Shown: positions 23,705 to 32,946 of the stretch, piece after piece
How positions within the stretch are numbered: the stretch's first letter is position 1
How the letters are laid out: each line of letters starts with the position of its first letter
NCBI RefSeq assembly: GCF_900115065.1
Contig: NZ_FOVE01000015.1
Coordinates: 1-64,000 of the forward strand
Source: Formivibrio citricus
Lineage (GTDB): Bacteria; Pseudomonadota; Gammaproteobacteria; Burkholderiales; Chitinibacteraceae
Reading direction: 5' to 3'
DNA: 64,000 nt
The notes under the pieces: generated by a model
Told to the model about the DNA's origin: nothing
What the model saw: only the letters and a program-made list of their open reading frames with translations
The model's database searches: none
Program-made: the position numbers and the translations under genes

Positions 23705-25863
23705 GCGGGAACTCCGGTCTCGGCCGGCTGTTCGGCCCATTTTTTGAGGGTGACGTAATCGGTCTTGCCGGTGCCCAGCAGCGGCAGTTCCTTGACCACG
23801 CGGATATCGCGCGGCGTGGCGAGCGGCGGCAGGCTTTGCTCGCGCGCGATGGCGGCAAGCCGGTCAAAGGTGAGCTGCGGGTTGGTGGTGAAGAGCACCA
23901 GCGCTTCGCCCTTCATGGCATCGGTGCGCGAGCTGCTGGCGTGCTGCCCGGCCGGGTCGGCCAGGAAGGCGAGCTTTTCGGCAGTTTCCAGCGAAACCAT
24001 TTCCCCGGCAATCTTGGCAAAACGTTTGAGCCGGCCCTTGATCGTGACGAAGCCTTCGGTGTCGATGCTGACAATGTCGCCGGTCGAGTACCAGCCTTGG
24101 CCGTGTTCCGATGCCGTGATTTCCAGAATGCCGGGGTTATTGATGCGCAGGTAGCCGGCCATGACGTTCGGGCCTTTCACGTGCAGCAACCCGCCGTCCT
24201 CGATGCCCGGGACGGGCTCCAGCCACCATTCCACGCCGGGCAGGAACTGGCCGACGGTACCGGTCTTGTAGGCCATCGGCGTGTTGACTGCGAGCACCGG
24301 CGCGGTTTCGGTCGCGCCGTAACCTTCGAGCAGGCGGATGCCGAATTTCTCGACCCACAGATCGCGCACGGCCGACGACAGCCGCTCAGCCCCGGCGACC
24401 ACATAACGGATGCGGTAGAAATCGTAGGGGTGGGCAAAGCGTGCATAGTTGGCCAGGAAGGTGCTGGTGCCGAACAGCACGGTGCAGTTGCGGTCGTAGG
24501 CCACTTCCGGGATCACGCGGTAGTGCAGCGGCGAGGGGTAGATGAAGAGTTTCGTGCCGGTCATGAGCGGCAGCAGTGCGCCCGCGGTCAGGCCGAAAGC
24601 GTGGAAGATCGGCAGGGCGTTGAGGAATTTGTCGGTCGCGGCGAAGTCGATCACGGCACGAATCTGCGCCATGTTGGTCAGGAGGTTCTGGTGGGTGAGG
24701 ACCACGCCCTTGGGTACGCCTTCGGAACCCGATGTGAACAACACCACTGCCGGATCCTGCGGTCTGCCCTTGGGCACGAAAGCGCGCGGCTTGCTGAGTG
24801 CGGCCAGCAGCCAGAGCTTGTCGCCAAGGGTCAGGCCGGCGCGGAGGTCTTCGAGGTAGACCACCCGGTATTTTTCGGCGAGCCCGGTTACGACGCTGTC
24901 CAGTTGGGCCGCAGCCACGAACGCGCGCGAGGTGATGACGGTCTTGAGCGTGGCGACCTGACAGGCCGAATCCAGCCCCGCCAAGCCGGCCGTATAGTTG
25001 AGCATGGCCGGGATGCGGCGCTGCACGGTACAACCCAGCATCAGTGCCAGCGACGGTGCCATGTTTGGCATCAACAGGCCAACGCGCTCGCCTTCCGTGG
25101 TGATCTTGGCGACCAGCCGGCCCAGCGCCAGCGTCATCTTGAGAATGTCGCCGTAGGAGTATTCCTCCTGGCGCATGTCTTCAAGCAGCCGGTACGAGCG
25201 CCCCCAGACCGCCGCGGCATCGAGCAACGCGTCGAACAGCGTACCGATGGGGCGTGAGGCGAACAGCATGTGCTGCATGATCTTGCGCAGCGCCTCGCCC
25301 GCAAGCCGCCGCCGCTCGCGGGATTTACCGCCCTGCGGCATGGCGATGGTTTCCAGCGGCATGACCGTGAGCTGAATCTCCGGAAACCAGCGGCGCGGGT
25401 AATTGCCCCCCATGCGGCTGAAATAACTGCGGCTTGGGCCTTCCAGGCGGACCGGCAGAATATCCGCCCCGGTGCGCGCGGCGACAAAAGCCGGGCCGTC
25501 GTAGACCTTCATCAGCGATCCGGTCTCCGTGATGCGCCCCTCGGGGAAAATTACGACCGGCTGGCCGGATTCCACGAGCTTGACCACATGCTTGATCGCC
25601 ATCGGGCTGGTCGGATCGACCGGCAGGTAATCGACGAGTTTCAGCACCTGCCGGAACAGCCACTTCTGCGGCACGGTGGTATGCACCACGAACACTGCCC
25701 GTACCGGCAGGAACAGGCCCAGCAACATGCCGTCGAGGAACGATTCATGGTTGGCGATGATCAGCGTGCGCCGCTGCGCGAACTGCGGCCACTGACCCTT
25801 GATGTGGACCCGGAACAAGACCCGGAAGAGGGCGCGCAGCAGCAAGGCGATCAGAGGTTTCAT
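23701..25863 (-). CDS. aas: Bifunctional acyl-ACP synthetase / 2-acyl-GPE acyltransferase
   Basis: A 720-residue fusion, close to the 719 of E. coli Aas. The N-terminal acyltransferase (about 1-190) carries the HxxxxD motif in NHESFLDGM and the EGRI block. The C-terminal AMP-dependent ligase (about 230-715) carries VLFTSGSEGVPKGV and GYGATETAPV, then GWYSTGD. It re-acylates lysophosphatidylethanolamine imported by LplT. The start is set at 25863 (MKPLIALL); the longer frame would need a TTG. It is the first gene of the aas-lplT unit. Confidence 0.95.
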   Translation of the reverse strand: MKPLIALLLRALFRVLFRVHIKGQWPQFAQRRTLIIANHESFLDGMLLGLFLPVRAVFVVHTTVPQKWLFRQVLKLVDYLPVDPTSPMAIKHVVKLVESGQPVVIFPEGRITETGSLMKVYDGPAFVAARTGADILPVRLEGPSRSYFSRMGGNYPRRWFPEIQLTVMPLETIAMPQGGKSRERRRLAGEALRKIMQHMLFASRPIGTLFDALLDAAAVWGRSYRLLEDMRQEEYSYGDILKMTLALGRLVAKITTEGERVGLLMPNMAPSLALMLGCTVQRRIPAMLNYTAGLAGLDSACQVATLKTVITSRAFVAAAQLDSVVTGLAEKYRVVYLEDLRAGLTLGDKLWLLAALSKPRAFVPKGRPQDPAVVLFTSGSEGVPKGVVLTHQNLLTNMAQIRAVIDFAATDKFLNALPIFHAFGLTAGALLPLMTGTKLFIYPSPLHYRVIPEVAYDRNCTVLFGTSTFLANYARFAHPYDFYRIRYVVAGAERLSSAVRDLWVEKFGIRLLEGYGATETAPVLAVNTPMAYKTGTVGQFLPGVEWWLEPVPGIEDGGLLHVKGPNVMAGYLRINNPGILEITASEHGQGWYSTGDIVSIDTEGFVTIKGRLKRFAKIAGEMVSLETAEKLAFLADPAGQHASSSRTDAMKGEALVLFTTNPQLTFDRLAAIAREQSLPPLATPRDIRVVKELPLLGTGKTDYVTLKKWAEQPAETGVPA

Positions 25864-26100
25864 GAGGATTTTCCACAAAGGCTGAGTTCAAGGATTTTAT
25901 GCGAGGCTTGCCGCATTTTGACCAGTAAATTTTGTGCGGACAGGTATAGTCACCGCTGATGCATCAGTTGCTGATCGAGCCGCTGCAGGTCACCAAGTTG
26001 CCCGTGGGATTTTCATGTTCGATCCGCAAGAAGCAGGTTGACTGTCTTTCCTTTGGCGATGAAGGCTTTCTGCAGGAAAGCTATCTTTTCTGCATGTGCC

Positions 26101-26269
26101 CTAGTAGTCAGTCACACAGATTCTGCTATGTTCGTCACGCCCTGCATCCCCATGCGCTTTGTCGCTCATCCTCGCCATAGCCCTGCTATGGCTGCGGTTC
26201 ACTTCGTGCGCATGGGGCGCAGATGCGCGCCTCGGCATCCACGCGATTCACTGCGTGACTGACTACTGG
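26101..26269. repeat. MITE-like element or palindromic dispersed repeat
   Basis: CTAGTAGTCAGTCACACAG (26101-26119) is inverted at 26251-26269 (CTGCGTGACTGACTACTGG), matching at 17 of 19 positions. The interior contains an inner palindrome (CCATAGCCCTGCTATGG) and no gene. This repeat type recurs in betaproteobacterial genomes, but a second copy is not present here. Confidence 0.6.
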
Positions 26270-26555
26270 CGTGGTGTCGGATTTTAACCTGTTCAAGAAA
26301 ACCATTCAGGAGCATGCGCTGCATCACGCCATCAGTGTGGCCAATCGCCTGTTGGGAAGCGCGGTATCGCGCAGGCCCGTTACTTTCACGGCATCTACGC
26401 AGATGAGGATGTGGCCGCCTCAAATGTGAATTTCGTGGACAACATGGATAGCGGGATGCTGGCGATTGAAGAGTGTGGTCTGGGGGGGTGTTGTGCAGAA
26501 TCATCCAGTGCCAGCCAAAATAAATGGTGGGGGGATTTGTGGGGTGCCAAAAAGA
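26270..26555 (+). pseudogene. Degraded coding stretch of unknown family
   Basis: A frame beginning SDFNLFKKTIQEHALHHAIS stops, and a second frame continues IAQARYFHGIYADEDVAASN followed by VNFVDNMDSGMLAIEE. The two halves have gene-like composition but lie in different frames. A start at 25959 (MHQLLIEPLQVTKLPVGF) precedes the repeat at 26101. I did not recognise the family. A gene interrupted by the repeat and a frameshift is possible but unproven. Confidence 0.3.
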
Positions 26556-26589
26556 AACGCCATGATTTTTTCAATAAAATCATGGCGTT
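26556..26589 (-). terminator. Terminator of the tRNA-Ser transcript
   Basis: AACGCCATGATTTT (26556-26569) pairs with AAAATCATGGCGTT (26576-26589). On the minus strand TTTCTTTTT follows, as expected for an intrinsic terminator. Confidence 0.8.
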
Positions 26590-26601
26590 GCTTGATATTT
26601 G

Positions 26602-26692
26602 TGGCGGAAAGGGGGGGATTCGAACCCCCGATAGGCTATTAACCTATACACGCTTTCCAGGCGTGCGACTTAAGCCACTCATCCACCTTTCC
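26602..26692 (-). tRNA. tRNA-Ser(GGA)
   Basis: A 91-base class II tRNA with CCA encoded. Acceptor GGAAAGG pairs with CCTTTCC, discriminator G, anticodon loop CTGGAAA (GGA), long variable arm, T-loop GGTTCGAATCC. No stem defect is seen. Confidence 0.95.
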
Positions 26693-26922
26693 GCGAGAGA
26701 GGCCGGATAATACCCAATTCGCCGGGGGCTGGCAAGTGTATTGGGCGGTTTTTGTTTGAGAATTTGGGCATAATCTTGCTGCGGGGTCTCGTCATGGCTC
26801 ATGCGCCCCCCTTCACTCTGCGGGGGGCTCATCGCGCCGCAGGCTTTGAACGGATTCTGACAGCCGGGGAGATTTTCCGGATGGATGGGCTAGACTGATC
26901 TTGTTTGGACCGCCAGATGGCG

Positions 26923-26944
26923 TATATTAGAAATTTCTAATATA
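26923..26944. promoter_or_regulatory. Perfect 22-bp palindrome at the DUF1631 promoter
   Basis: TATATTAGAAA-TTTCTAATATA is exactly self-complementary. Its left end (TATATT, 26923-26928) could be a -10 box with TTGTTT at 26901-26906 as -35 (16-base spacer), so a bound repressor would cover the promoter. Its form resembles ArsR/BigR-type operators. The regulator is not adjacent. Confidence 0.6.
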
Positions 26945-26987
26945 TCAAGTGTCCGAGACCATAGAAATGCGTTTTTCAGGTGCACTC

Positions 26988-29207
26988 ATGAGCGAGGAAT
27001 ACAAGGCTGGCGACTCAACTGGGCCGGCTGCTGCGACCTCTTCCGGTGTCAGAGGGGCGATCGACCCCAAGCTGGTTGCTTGCCGTGATATGGCGTTGCA
27101 GTTGCTGATGCAGTCCTTCGAGGGGGTGTTCAGCAAGCTGGACGAGGATTTTCTTGAGCGTGCCGACAAGGCGACCGACCGGGTGTTGCGGGAAAGTTTC
27201 CTGCTGGCTCGCGCGGAAACCCAGGCCAAACGCAGCCTGATTACAGCTGAATTCCGTCAGCGTTTTCTTGAGTCGTTCAATAATCGTTTGCGGGAACTGG
27301 ATGGCGGCAAAGGCGAGATCAATTACTACCAGCCCGTTTCAGGAGTCGCCGAGCTTTCCCTTGTGGCAAACGACGAATATGAGGAAAGTCTTGCCGCAAG
27401 CCATGTGACCAATGCGTTCAAACAGAAAAGCTGGGACGACTTGCAGCAATTGGAGTCCCGGTTGGCGCGACTGCTGCCCATGCGGGAAGAGGGTAGTGAA
27501 GAGGGTGGGAATCCCATCAGTCCGGAGGCGATTTGTGAGGCGGTGCTTGCAGCCTGCCGGCAGATCGAGTGCGGTGTAGACGCTCGGATCGTTGCGTTGC
27601 GGGCTTTCGAGCGTCAGCTGGCCAGCCAGGTCGCGGCCGTTTACAAGCAGGTGAACGAATTTCTTGTGCAGCAGAATGTCCAGCCGGTTGTAATGAAGCT
27701 GCGCCCCCGTGGAGCGGGGGGGCGCGCGAGTGGGGGTGAACGGGAAAGCGGAGGGCAGGATATTCTTTCAGGCGGAGCTGTCGTATCTGGCGCTGATGCC
27801 GGAGCCCCTTCCGAAGACGCCCAACTCCCGCCCGGCATGGTGAATGTGGCCGTGCCCGCGGTTCTGGCCGCGCATCTGGAGCAACTGTTGAGCGGCAATT
27901 TCAGTGCGCCGTCTACTGCGCCGGCAACTGTTCGCCTTTCTTCGGAACTCGGATTCCTTGATCAGCTCCAGCGCAGATTGCCGGATGATGTTGCCGTGGT
28001 GGAAGGGGTGACCATGCATCCGGCGCGCGACAACCTGGTCGCGCTTTTGCAGAACACGCAATGGGCCCAGAACCTGGCGCAGATGGATGCCATGACGCTC
28101 AATCTGGTTGCGCTGCTGTTTGATCGCATGTTCGAAGACCCGCGGTTGCCTGATGCCGTCAAGGGCTTGATCGGTCGATTGCAGATTCCGGTTCTCAAGG
28201 TCGCGTTGCTGGATAGCACCTTTTTTGCCCGCAAGGGGCATCCGGCCCGGCAGTTGCTGGATCGGCTGGCCGAGTCGGCGGTGGACTGGAACGAAGGGTC
28301 GGATTCCGGCAAAAAGCGCATCGACAAGTTTTCGGCAATTGTCTCCTGGGTTGTGGTGAATTTCGAAAACGATGTCAGCATCTTCGAGCATGCGCTCGCC
28401 GATCTGGAGTCGTTCTTGCTGGACGAGGCCGATGCTGCGGCCAATCAGGTACTGGAGGATGCCGAAGAGCTGGCGGCGACCGAGCAGTCCGAGCTGGCGG
28501 TTGCTACGGCGGAAGCCGTGATCGGCGGGCGTTTGTTCCGGCGGGAAGTGCCACCGCTGGTGGACGAGTTTGTGCGGCAGTGTTGGCAGCCGGTGCTGGT
28601 CAGGGCTTACGGTGCTGCAGGGGAAAACGAGCCCCGTTTCGTGGCTTATGTGGCTGCGCTGGATGACCTGCTCTGGAGTGTGGAGCCCAAACGGGGCGCG
28701 GAAGAGCGTCTGCTGCTGGTGAACCGGCTGCCTGGCATGCTCAAGACACTGGAGGAGGGGGCCGATTACGCAGGCATGGATGCCGAAGCCAGGCAGTTGT
28801 TCTTCTCCGAGCTCGTGCATTGCCATGCCGCGGCGATCCGTAACGGTATGCGCCCCGTGGCGGCCGTGCCGGTTGTTGCGCCTCCTCCAGAGCCGATCAA
28901 GCCGCTTCCCCGATCCGAGGCAGAGCCTGTTTATGAAATGGCCTTGCCGCCCAGTGCGCTGCCCGAGCGCTGGGACTGGGTGGATTTGCAGGAGGTGGAC
29001 GGCATGATTCGCCGGTTGCGCCTGACTTGGGTTAGCCCGCAAGGTACGCGCTTCCTGTTCACGAATCGCGAAGGCGAGAATGGACATACTTTTGTGCGCT
29101 CGGAAGTCGAGCAATTGTTGCAGCAGGGAAAAATGCGCCGCGCCGATCTCTCCGAAAGCCTCACCGACAAGGTGTTCAATATCCTGCGCCAATCGCTGGT
29201 GGCCTGA
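26988..29207 (+). CDS. DUF1631-family protein
   Basis: A large protein of the DUF1631 family (function unknown; sometimes mislabelled thymidine phosphorylase). The family core is recognisable in MALQLLMQSFEGVFSKLDED, LERADKATDRVLRESFLLA and the C-terminal WVDLQEVDGMIRRLRLTWVS plus TRFLFTNREGENGHTF. The latter block is reminiscent of a regulatory beta-domain. The ATG at 26988 has AGGTG upstream; GTG at 26949 is in frame but lacks a ribosome site, giving 739 or 752 residues. It is a soluble, acidic protein with a long helical middle. A perfect palindrome lies just upstream. Confidence 0.85.
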   Translation: MSEEYKAGDSTGPAAATSSGVRGAIDPKLVACRDMALQLLMQSFEGVFSKLDEDFLERADKATDRVLRESFLLARAETQAKRSLITAEFRQRFLESFNNRLRELDGGKGEINYYQPVSGVAELSLVANDEYEESLAASHVTNAFKQKSWDDLQQLESRLARLLPMREEGSEEGGNPISPEAICEAVLAACRQIECGVDARIVALRAFERQLASQVAAVYKQVNEFLVQQNVQPVVMKLRPRGAGGRASGGERESGGQDILSGGAVVSGADAGAPSEDAQLPPGMVNVAVPAVLAAHLEQLLSGNFSAPSTAPATVRLSSELGFLDQLQRRLPDDVAVVEGVTMHPARDNLVALLQNTQWAQNLAQMDAMTLNLVALLFDRMFEDPRLPDAVKGLIGRLQIPVLKVALLDSTFFARKGHPARQLLDRLAESAVDWNEGSDSGKKRIDKFSAIVSWVVVNFENDVSIFEHALADLESFLLDEADAAANQVLEDAEELAATEQSELAVATAEAVIGGRLFRREVPPLVDEFVRQCWQPVLVRAYGAAGENEPRFVAYVAALDDLLWSVEPKRGAEERLLLVNRLPGMLKTLEEGADYAGMDAEARQLFFSELVHCHAAAIRNGMRPVAAVPVVAPPPEPIKPLPRSEAEPVYEMALPPSALPERWDWVDLQEVDGMIRRLRLTWVSPQGTRFLFTNREGENGHTFVRSEVEQLLQQGKMRRADLSESLTDKVFNILRQSLVA

Positions 29208-29249
29208 TCTAATTACGTACTCTGGCGAGTGCATAATTGCCATTGATGC

Positions 29250-29266
29250 ATACCCATTGGGGGTAT
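29250..29266. promoter_or_regulatory. CsoR-type operator upstream of copA
   Basis: ATACCC-N5-GGGTAT dyad, with a G-rich centre (CATTGGGGG), lies 35 bases before copA. CsoR/RcnR-family repressors bind such A/T-flanked G/C tracts. A CsoR with copper-type residues is encoded downstream. Confidence 0.65.
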
Positions 29267-29300
29267 ATTCTGGAAGTGTTCTCTTTTGCGAGGTCCCATC

Positions 29301-31646
29301 ATGACCTGGCTTCTGCAAGTCCCCATATCCGGAATGACCTGTGCGGCCTGTGCCGCACGCTTGGAAAAACAGCTTAATCGCCAGCATGGCGTCGCGGCGA
29401 GCGTCAATTTCGCGACCGAGAGTGCGGAGATTCGGCTGGAAAAAGACGCCGTGCCTGTTGAGGCGGTGTTTCACGTCATCGAAAAAACCGGCTTTTCCGT
29501 CCCTGCGATTTCCCAAAGTTTCAAGATATCCGGCATGACCTGCGCTGCCTGTGCGGCGCGCATCGAGAAAGTGCTGAATGCCCTGCCGGCAACCCATGCC
29601 GAAGTCAACCTGACGGCCGAGACGGTTCGCGTTACCTCGCCTCAAGGCTTGTTGAGCCCGGAGGATGTCATTGCCTCGATCCAGCAGGCCGGTTATGACG
29701 CCGCATTGCTGCCGGAAGATGCCCCACTGTATTCCGAAGAAGCCGAAACCGTGCGCCATGCGGCGCGCCGCGACCTCATCCTCGGCGTGCTGCTTTCCGC
29801 TCCGCTGGTGCTGGGCATGATTCCGATGCTGCAGGGGCAGCACGAGGAGTGGCTGCCGCGCTGGCTGCAATGGATGCTGGCCACGCCGGTGCAGTTCATT
29901 CTCGGCTGGCGTTTTTATCGCGGTGCCTGGAAGAGCCTGCGTTCCGGAGGCGCCAACATGGATGTGCTGATTGCCTTGGGCACCACCATGGCGTGGGCGC
30001 TCAGCACTGTGGTCTGGTTGCGCGGCGACCATCAGCATCATGTCTATTTCGAGGCCGCAGCGGTCGTCATCACGCTGGTGCTGGCCGGCAAGCACCTTGA
30101 AGCGAGGGCGCGCAGTAGGACCAACACCGCGCTGGCCGAGATGATGCGCTTGCAACCGCGCAATGCGCGCGTGGAGCTGCACGGGAAACTGGTGGAAGTG
30201 CCCGTGACCATGCTGCATCCCGGCGACATTCTCTACATTCCACAGGGCGAGCCCATTCCGGTCGATGGCGTGGTGAGCTGGGGGCAGGCTTCGGTGGATG
30301 AAAGTCTGCTGACCGGCGAATCGGCCGCCATTACCAAACAGAAGGGCGACAAGCTGTACGCGGGCACTACCGTGCTCGAGGGGACGCTCAAGTGCCGGGC
30401 GGATGGCGTGGGCAGCAAAACCTACCTGGCCGAGATCATCCGCCTGGTGGCGCGGGCGCAAGGCTCCAAGGCGCCCATCCAGCATCTTGCGGACAAGATT
30501 GCCGGCGTTTTTGTTCCCGTGGTGGTGGCGATCGCCGTCGTCACGTTCATTGCCACCTGGTGGTGGCTGGGCGATTTTCAGCCTGCGCTGATGCATGCGG
30601 TGGCGGTGCTGGTCATCGCTTGTCCCTGCGCGCTGGGTTTGGCAACGCCGGCGGCAGTGACGGTGGGTGTTGGCGTGGCAGCAAAAAACGGCATCCTGTT
30701 CCGCAACGCCGCTGCGCTGGAAGCTGCGGAACGAGCTACGGCCATCGTGCTCGACAAGACCGGAACCCTGACCTACGGCAAGCCGGAAGTGCAGGCTATC
30801 TGGCCTTGCGAAGGCTGGGACGAAACGAAGCTGCTGCAGTTTGCGGCCAGTATGGAAGCGGGCTCGGAACACCCGCTGGCGCGTGCGGTGCTGGCGCGTG
30901 CGGGCGGGCTGCTTCGTTTTCCGGTTGAGGCGTTTCGTGTCGAACCCGGTTTGGGTGTGTCGGGTGTCATTGATGGGCGGGCCGTCAAGGTTGGTGCTCC
31001 GCACTGGGTTGCGCCGGATTGGCGATGGGAGTCAATGATGCCCGAACATGCGGCGAGCACCATGCTGGCGGTGACCGTGGCGGGCGAGCCTGCCGGGCTG
31101 ATTGCCTGTGCCGATGCGGTTCGTCCCAGCGCCAAGGCGCTGGTTGCCGGTTTGGCGGAAATGGGCATCGAAACCGTCATGCTGACCGGTGACAATCTGG
31201 CAGCCGCGGCGGCGCTGGCATCTGCTGTGGGAGTGACGCGTTTCGAGGCGGGGGTTTCGCCAGCCGACAAGGCGCGCGTCGTCGGTGAACTGAAGGCCGC
31301 CGGGCATTTTGTCGTCATGGTTGGCGACGGCGTGAACGACGCGCCGGCACTGGCCGCAGCGGATGTCAGTTTTGCGATGGGGGCGGGCAGCAATGCGGCG
31401 ATTGCCACGGCCGACATCACGCTGATGTATAACGACCCGGTGCATATCGCCACGGCCATTCGTCTGTCGCGGCATACCCTGCGCAAAATCAGGCAGAACC
31501 TGTTTTTTGCCTTTTTCTATAACGTGCTCGGCATTCCGCTGGCCGCGCTCGGGATGCTCAATCCGGTCATCGCCGGGGCTGCGATGGCGATGAGTTCGGT
31601 TTCGGTGGTGACCAATGCGTTATTGCTGCGCCGCTGGCATGAGTAG
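29301..31646 (+). CDS. copA: Copper-translocating P1B-type ATPase
   Basis: A 781-residue Cu(I) exporter in the inner membrane. The N-terminus has two heavy-metal-associated domains, each with GMTCAACAAR (CxxC). Other motifs are LLTGES, the membrane metal site CPCALG, the phosphorylation motif DKTGTLT and GDGVNDAPAL. The start at 29301 has GCGAGG seven bases upstream. It forms a copper-resistance group with copZ and csoR downstream, separated by a small repeat at 31649-31790. Cu-dependent de-repression is expected from the upstream dyad. Confidence 0.96.
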   Translation: MTWLLQVPISGMTCAACAARLEKQLNRQHGVAASVNFATESAEIRLEKDAVPVEAVFHVIEKTGFSVPAISQSFKISGMTCAACAARIEKVLNALPATHAEVNLTAETVRVTSPQGLLSPEDVIASIQQAGYDAALLPEDAPLYSEEAETVRHAARRDLILGVLLSAPLVLGMIPMLQGQHEEWLPRWLQWMLATPVQFILGWRFYRGAWKSLRSGGANMDVLIALGTTMAWALSTVVWLRGDHQHHVYFEAAAVVITLVLAGKHLEARARSRTNTALAEMMRLQPRNARVELHGKLVEVPVTMLHPGDILYIPQGEPIPVDGVVSWGQASVDESLLTGESAAITKQKGDKLYAGTTVLEGTLKCRADGVGSKTYLAEIIRLVARAQGSKAPIQHLADKIAGVFVPVVVAIAVVTFIATWWWLGDFQPALMHAVAVLVIACPCALGLATPAAVTVGVGVAAKNGILFRNAAALEAAERATAIVLDKTGTLTYGKPEVQAIWPCEGWDETKLLQFAASMEAGSEHPLARAVLARAGGLLRFPVEAFRVEPGLGVSGVIDGRAVKVGAPHWVAPDWRWESMMPEHAASTMLAVTVAGEPAGLIACADAVRPSAKALVAGLAEMGIETVMLTGDNLAAAAALASAVGVTRFEAGVSPADKARVVGELKAAGHFVVMVGDGVNDAPALAAADVSFAMGAGSNAAIATADITLMYNDPVHIATAIRLSRHTLRKIRQNLFFAFFYNVLGIPLAALGMLNPVIAGAAMAMSSVSVVTNALLLRRWHE

Positions 31647-31648
31647 CG

Positions 31649-31790
31649 CCTATTTTCATTAAGCGGCTGCGCCTTCGCATCTGGCGGTCGGGTGGTGCTC
31701 GGAATCCTCATGTACTTGCGTGTACATTCCGGTTCCTGCGCTCCATCCTCTCGCCACCTGCTTTGGCTCGCTCGCTTACTGAAATAGGCA
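31649..31790. repeat. Small inverted-repeat-bounded element
   Basis: CCTATTTTCATTAAGCGGCTG at the left is mirrored by GCTCGCTTACTGAAATAGG at the right, with a few mismatches. A second dyad (GTAC-N5-GTAC) lies inside. No gene. It splits copA from copZ and may be a mobile repeat; only one copy is visible. Confidence 0.5.
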
Positions 31791-31896
31791 TGTGGATTCG
31801 CAGGGTGCGCCGTGCGCACCGTTCATTCAAATGCTGTTCCCGCGTGCGCACGCTGCAGGCTTGGATGATTCGGAAATCTTTTATCGGGAGGTATGT

Positions 31897-32106
31897 ATGG
31901 AAACGATTGAAATTCGCATCGAAGGCATGAGCTGCGAAGGGTGCTCCGGCAGCGTTACGCGGCGCCTGCAGGCTGTGCCGGGCGTGGCCAGCGTAGAAGT
32001 CATGTTGAAGCCGGGGGCGGCGCGGATCGATTTTGATCCGGAGAAGACCGGCGTGGCAGCCCTGGAGGCGGTGATCGAAGAGGCGGGTTTCGATGTCGTC
32101 CGCTGA
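31897..32106 (+). CDS. copZ: Copper chaperone, HMA domain
   Basis: A 69-residue single HMA domain protein. GMSCEGC carries the CxxC copper site near residues 13-16. The start at 31897 is set by GGGAG upstream; a longer frame exists but runs through the repeat. It delivers Cu(I) to CopA and can supply the CsoR sensor. It overlaps the csoR gene by 14 bases. Confidence 0.92.
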   Translation: METIEIRIEGMSCEGCSGSVTRRLQAVPGVASVEVMLKPGAARIDFDPEKTGVAALEAVIEEAGFDVVR

Positions 32107-32404
32107 TTGCTGTGGCGTCGAAAGCGAGCGCCGGGTTGAGCGTCAGAACAAGGATGCGCTAACCAAGCGCCTCAATCGTATCGAAGGCCAGGTGCGCGGC
32201 ATCAACCGGATGGTCGAAGAAGACCGGTATTGTATCGATATCCTGACGCAGGTCGCTGCCGCGAAATCGGCGCTGGATGCCATTGCGCTGCAATTACTGG
32301 AAAGCCATGCTCACGGTTGCGTGAAGCAGGCAATTGAATCCGGAGAGGGGGAAGCCGCAATCGGGGAACTGGTGACGGTCGTGAAGCGGATGGTGGGCGG
32401 GTAA
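32093..32404 (+). CDS. csoR: CsoR-type copper-sensing repressor
   Basis: A 103-residue all-helical repressor. The metal ligands are at C47, H72 and C76, with spacings of 25 and 4 that match the Cys-His-Cys triad of copper-type CsoR rather than RcnR or FrmR. Two further cysteines (C6, C7) lie in the N-terminus and are unusual. Signature blocks are [20 protein letters not shown] and [19 protein letters not shown]. It overlaps copZ by 14 bases. The ATACCC-N5-GGGTAT dyad upstream of copA is the likely operator. Confidence 0.94.
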   Translation: MSSADCCGVESERRVERQNKDALTKRLNRIEGQVRGINRMVEEDRYCIDILTQVAAAKSALDAIALQLLESHAHGCVKQAIESGEGEAAIGELVTVVKRMVGG

Positions 32405-32524
32405 TCCCCATTTAAAAATCGCCAGCGACTTTGTCGATTTCGCCTGCCGCATTTTTTGCGTGTTTCTTCCGCGTCTGGGGCCGGAATTTCAAAAATGGAA
32501 TAACGCATTGTCCGGAAGCAGAAA

Positions 32525-32550
32525 CAAAAAAACCGGCCAATGTGCCGGTT
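32525..32550 (-). terminator. Terminator of the tRNA-Val/tRNA-Asp transcript
   Basis: AACCGGC/GCCGGTT stem (32531-32550) with a run of T on the minus strand (AAAAAA at 32525-32530 on the plus strand) lies after the tRNA pair. Confidence 0.8.
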
Positions 32551-32595
32551 CATGTTTTTGTGCAAACCATCCTCGATGCATGAAAGCAAGGAAAC

Positions 32596-32672
32596 TGGCG
32601 GAGCGGACGGGACTCGAACCCGCGACCCCCGGCGTGACAGGCCGGTATTCTAACCAACTGAACTACCGCTCC
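32596..32672 (-). tRNA. tRNA-Asp(GTC)
   Basis: A 77-base tRNA with CCA encoded. Acceptor GGAGCGG/CCGCTCC, discriminator G, anticodon loop CTGTCAC (GTC), T-loop GGTTCGAGTCC. Confidence 0.96.
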
Positions 32673-32695
32673 GCAGCGGTATTGCCTTTCGATTT

Positions 32696-32771
32696 TGGTG
32701 GGTGGTGACGGGATCGAACCGCCGACATTCTGCTTGTAAGGCAGACGCTCTACCAACTGAGCTAACCACCC
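32696..32771 (-). tRNA. tRNA-Val(TAC)
   Basis: A 76-base tRNA with CCA encoded. Acceptor GGGTGGT/ACCACCC, discriminator A, anticodon loop CTTACAA (TAC), D-arm AGCTCAGTTGGTAGAGC. Likely cotranscribed with tRNA-Asp. Confidence 0.96.
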
Positions 32772-32946
32772 GCCGTCGAAAGAGGGCGCATTAAACCATT
32801 CCCGGTTTGGGGTGTCAACACTTCGGTGCAAAATTTTCTGTTTTGCCTGGAAAATATTTTCCGGCAAGCGGGTGGCGGTTAAAAAAGTCGTTGTGCTGTG
32901 CCATGATCGAACTTGAAGAAATTGCAGGAAGGCGTGGCGAACAGAG

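Noticed and set aside
23686-25257. A 523-residue plus-strand frame opposite aas
   Set aside because: Shadow frame of aas, without signature or ribosome site.
29280-29300. Alternative copA start at 29286
   Set aside because: It adds five residues before the conserved MTWLLQVPISG and has a poorer ribosome site than the ATG at 29301.
27768-31004. A 1078-residue minus-strand frame opposite the DUF1631 and copA genes
   Set aside because: Same antisense artefact of high GC content; the plus strand encodes clear proteins.
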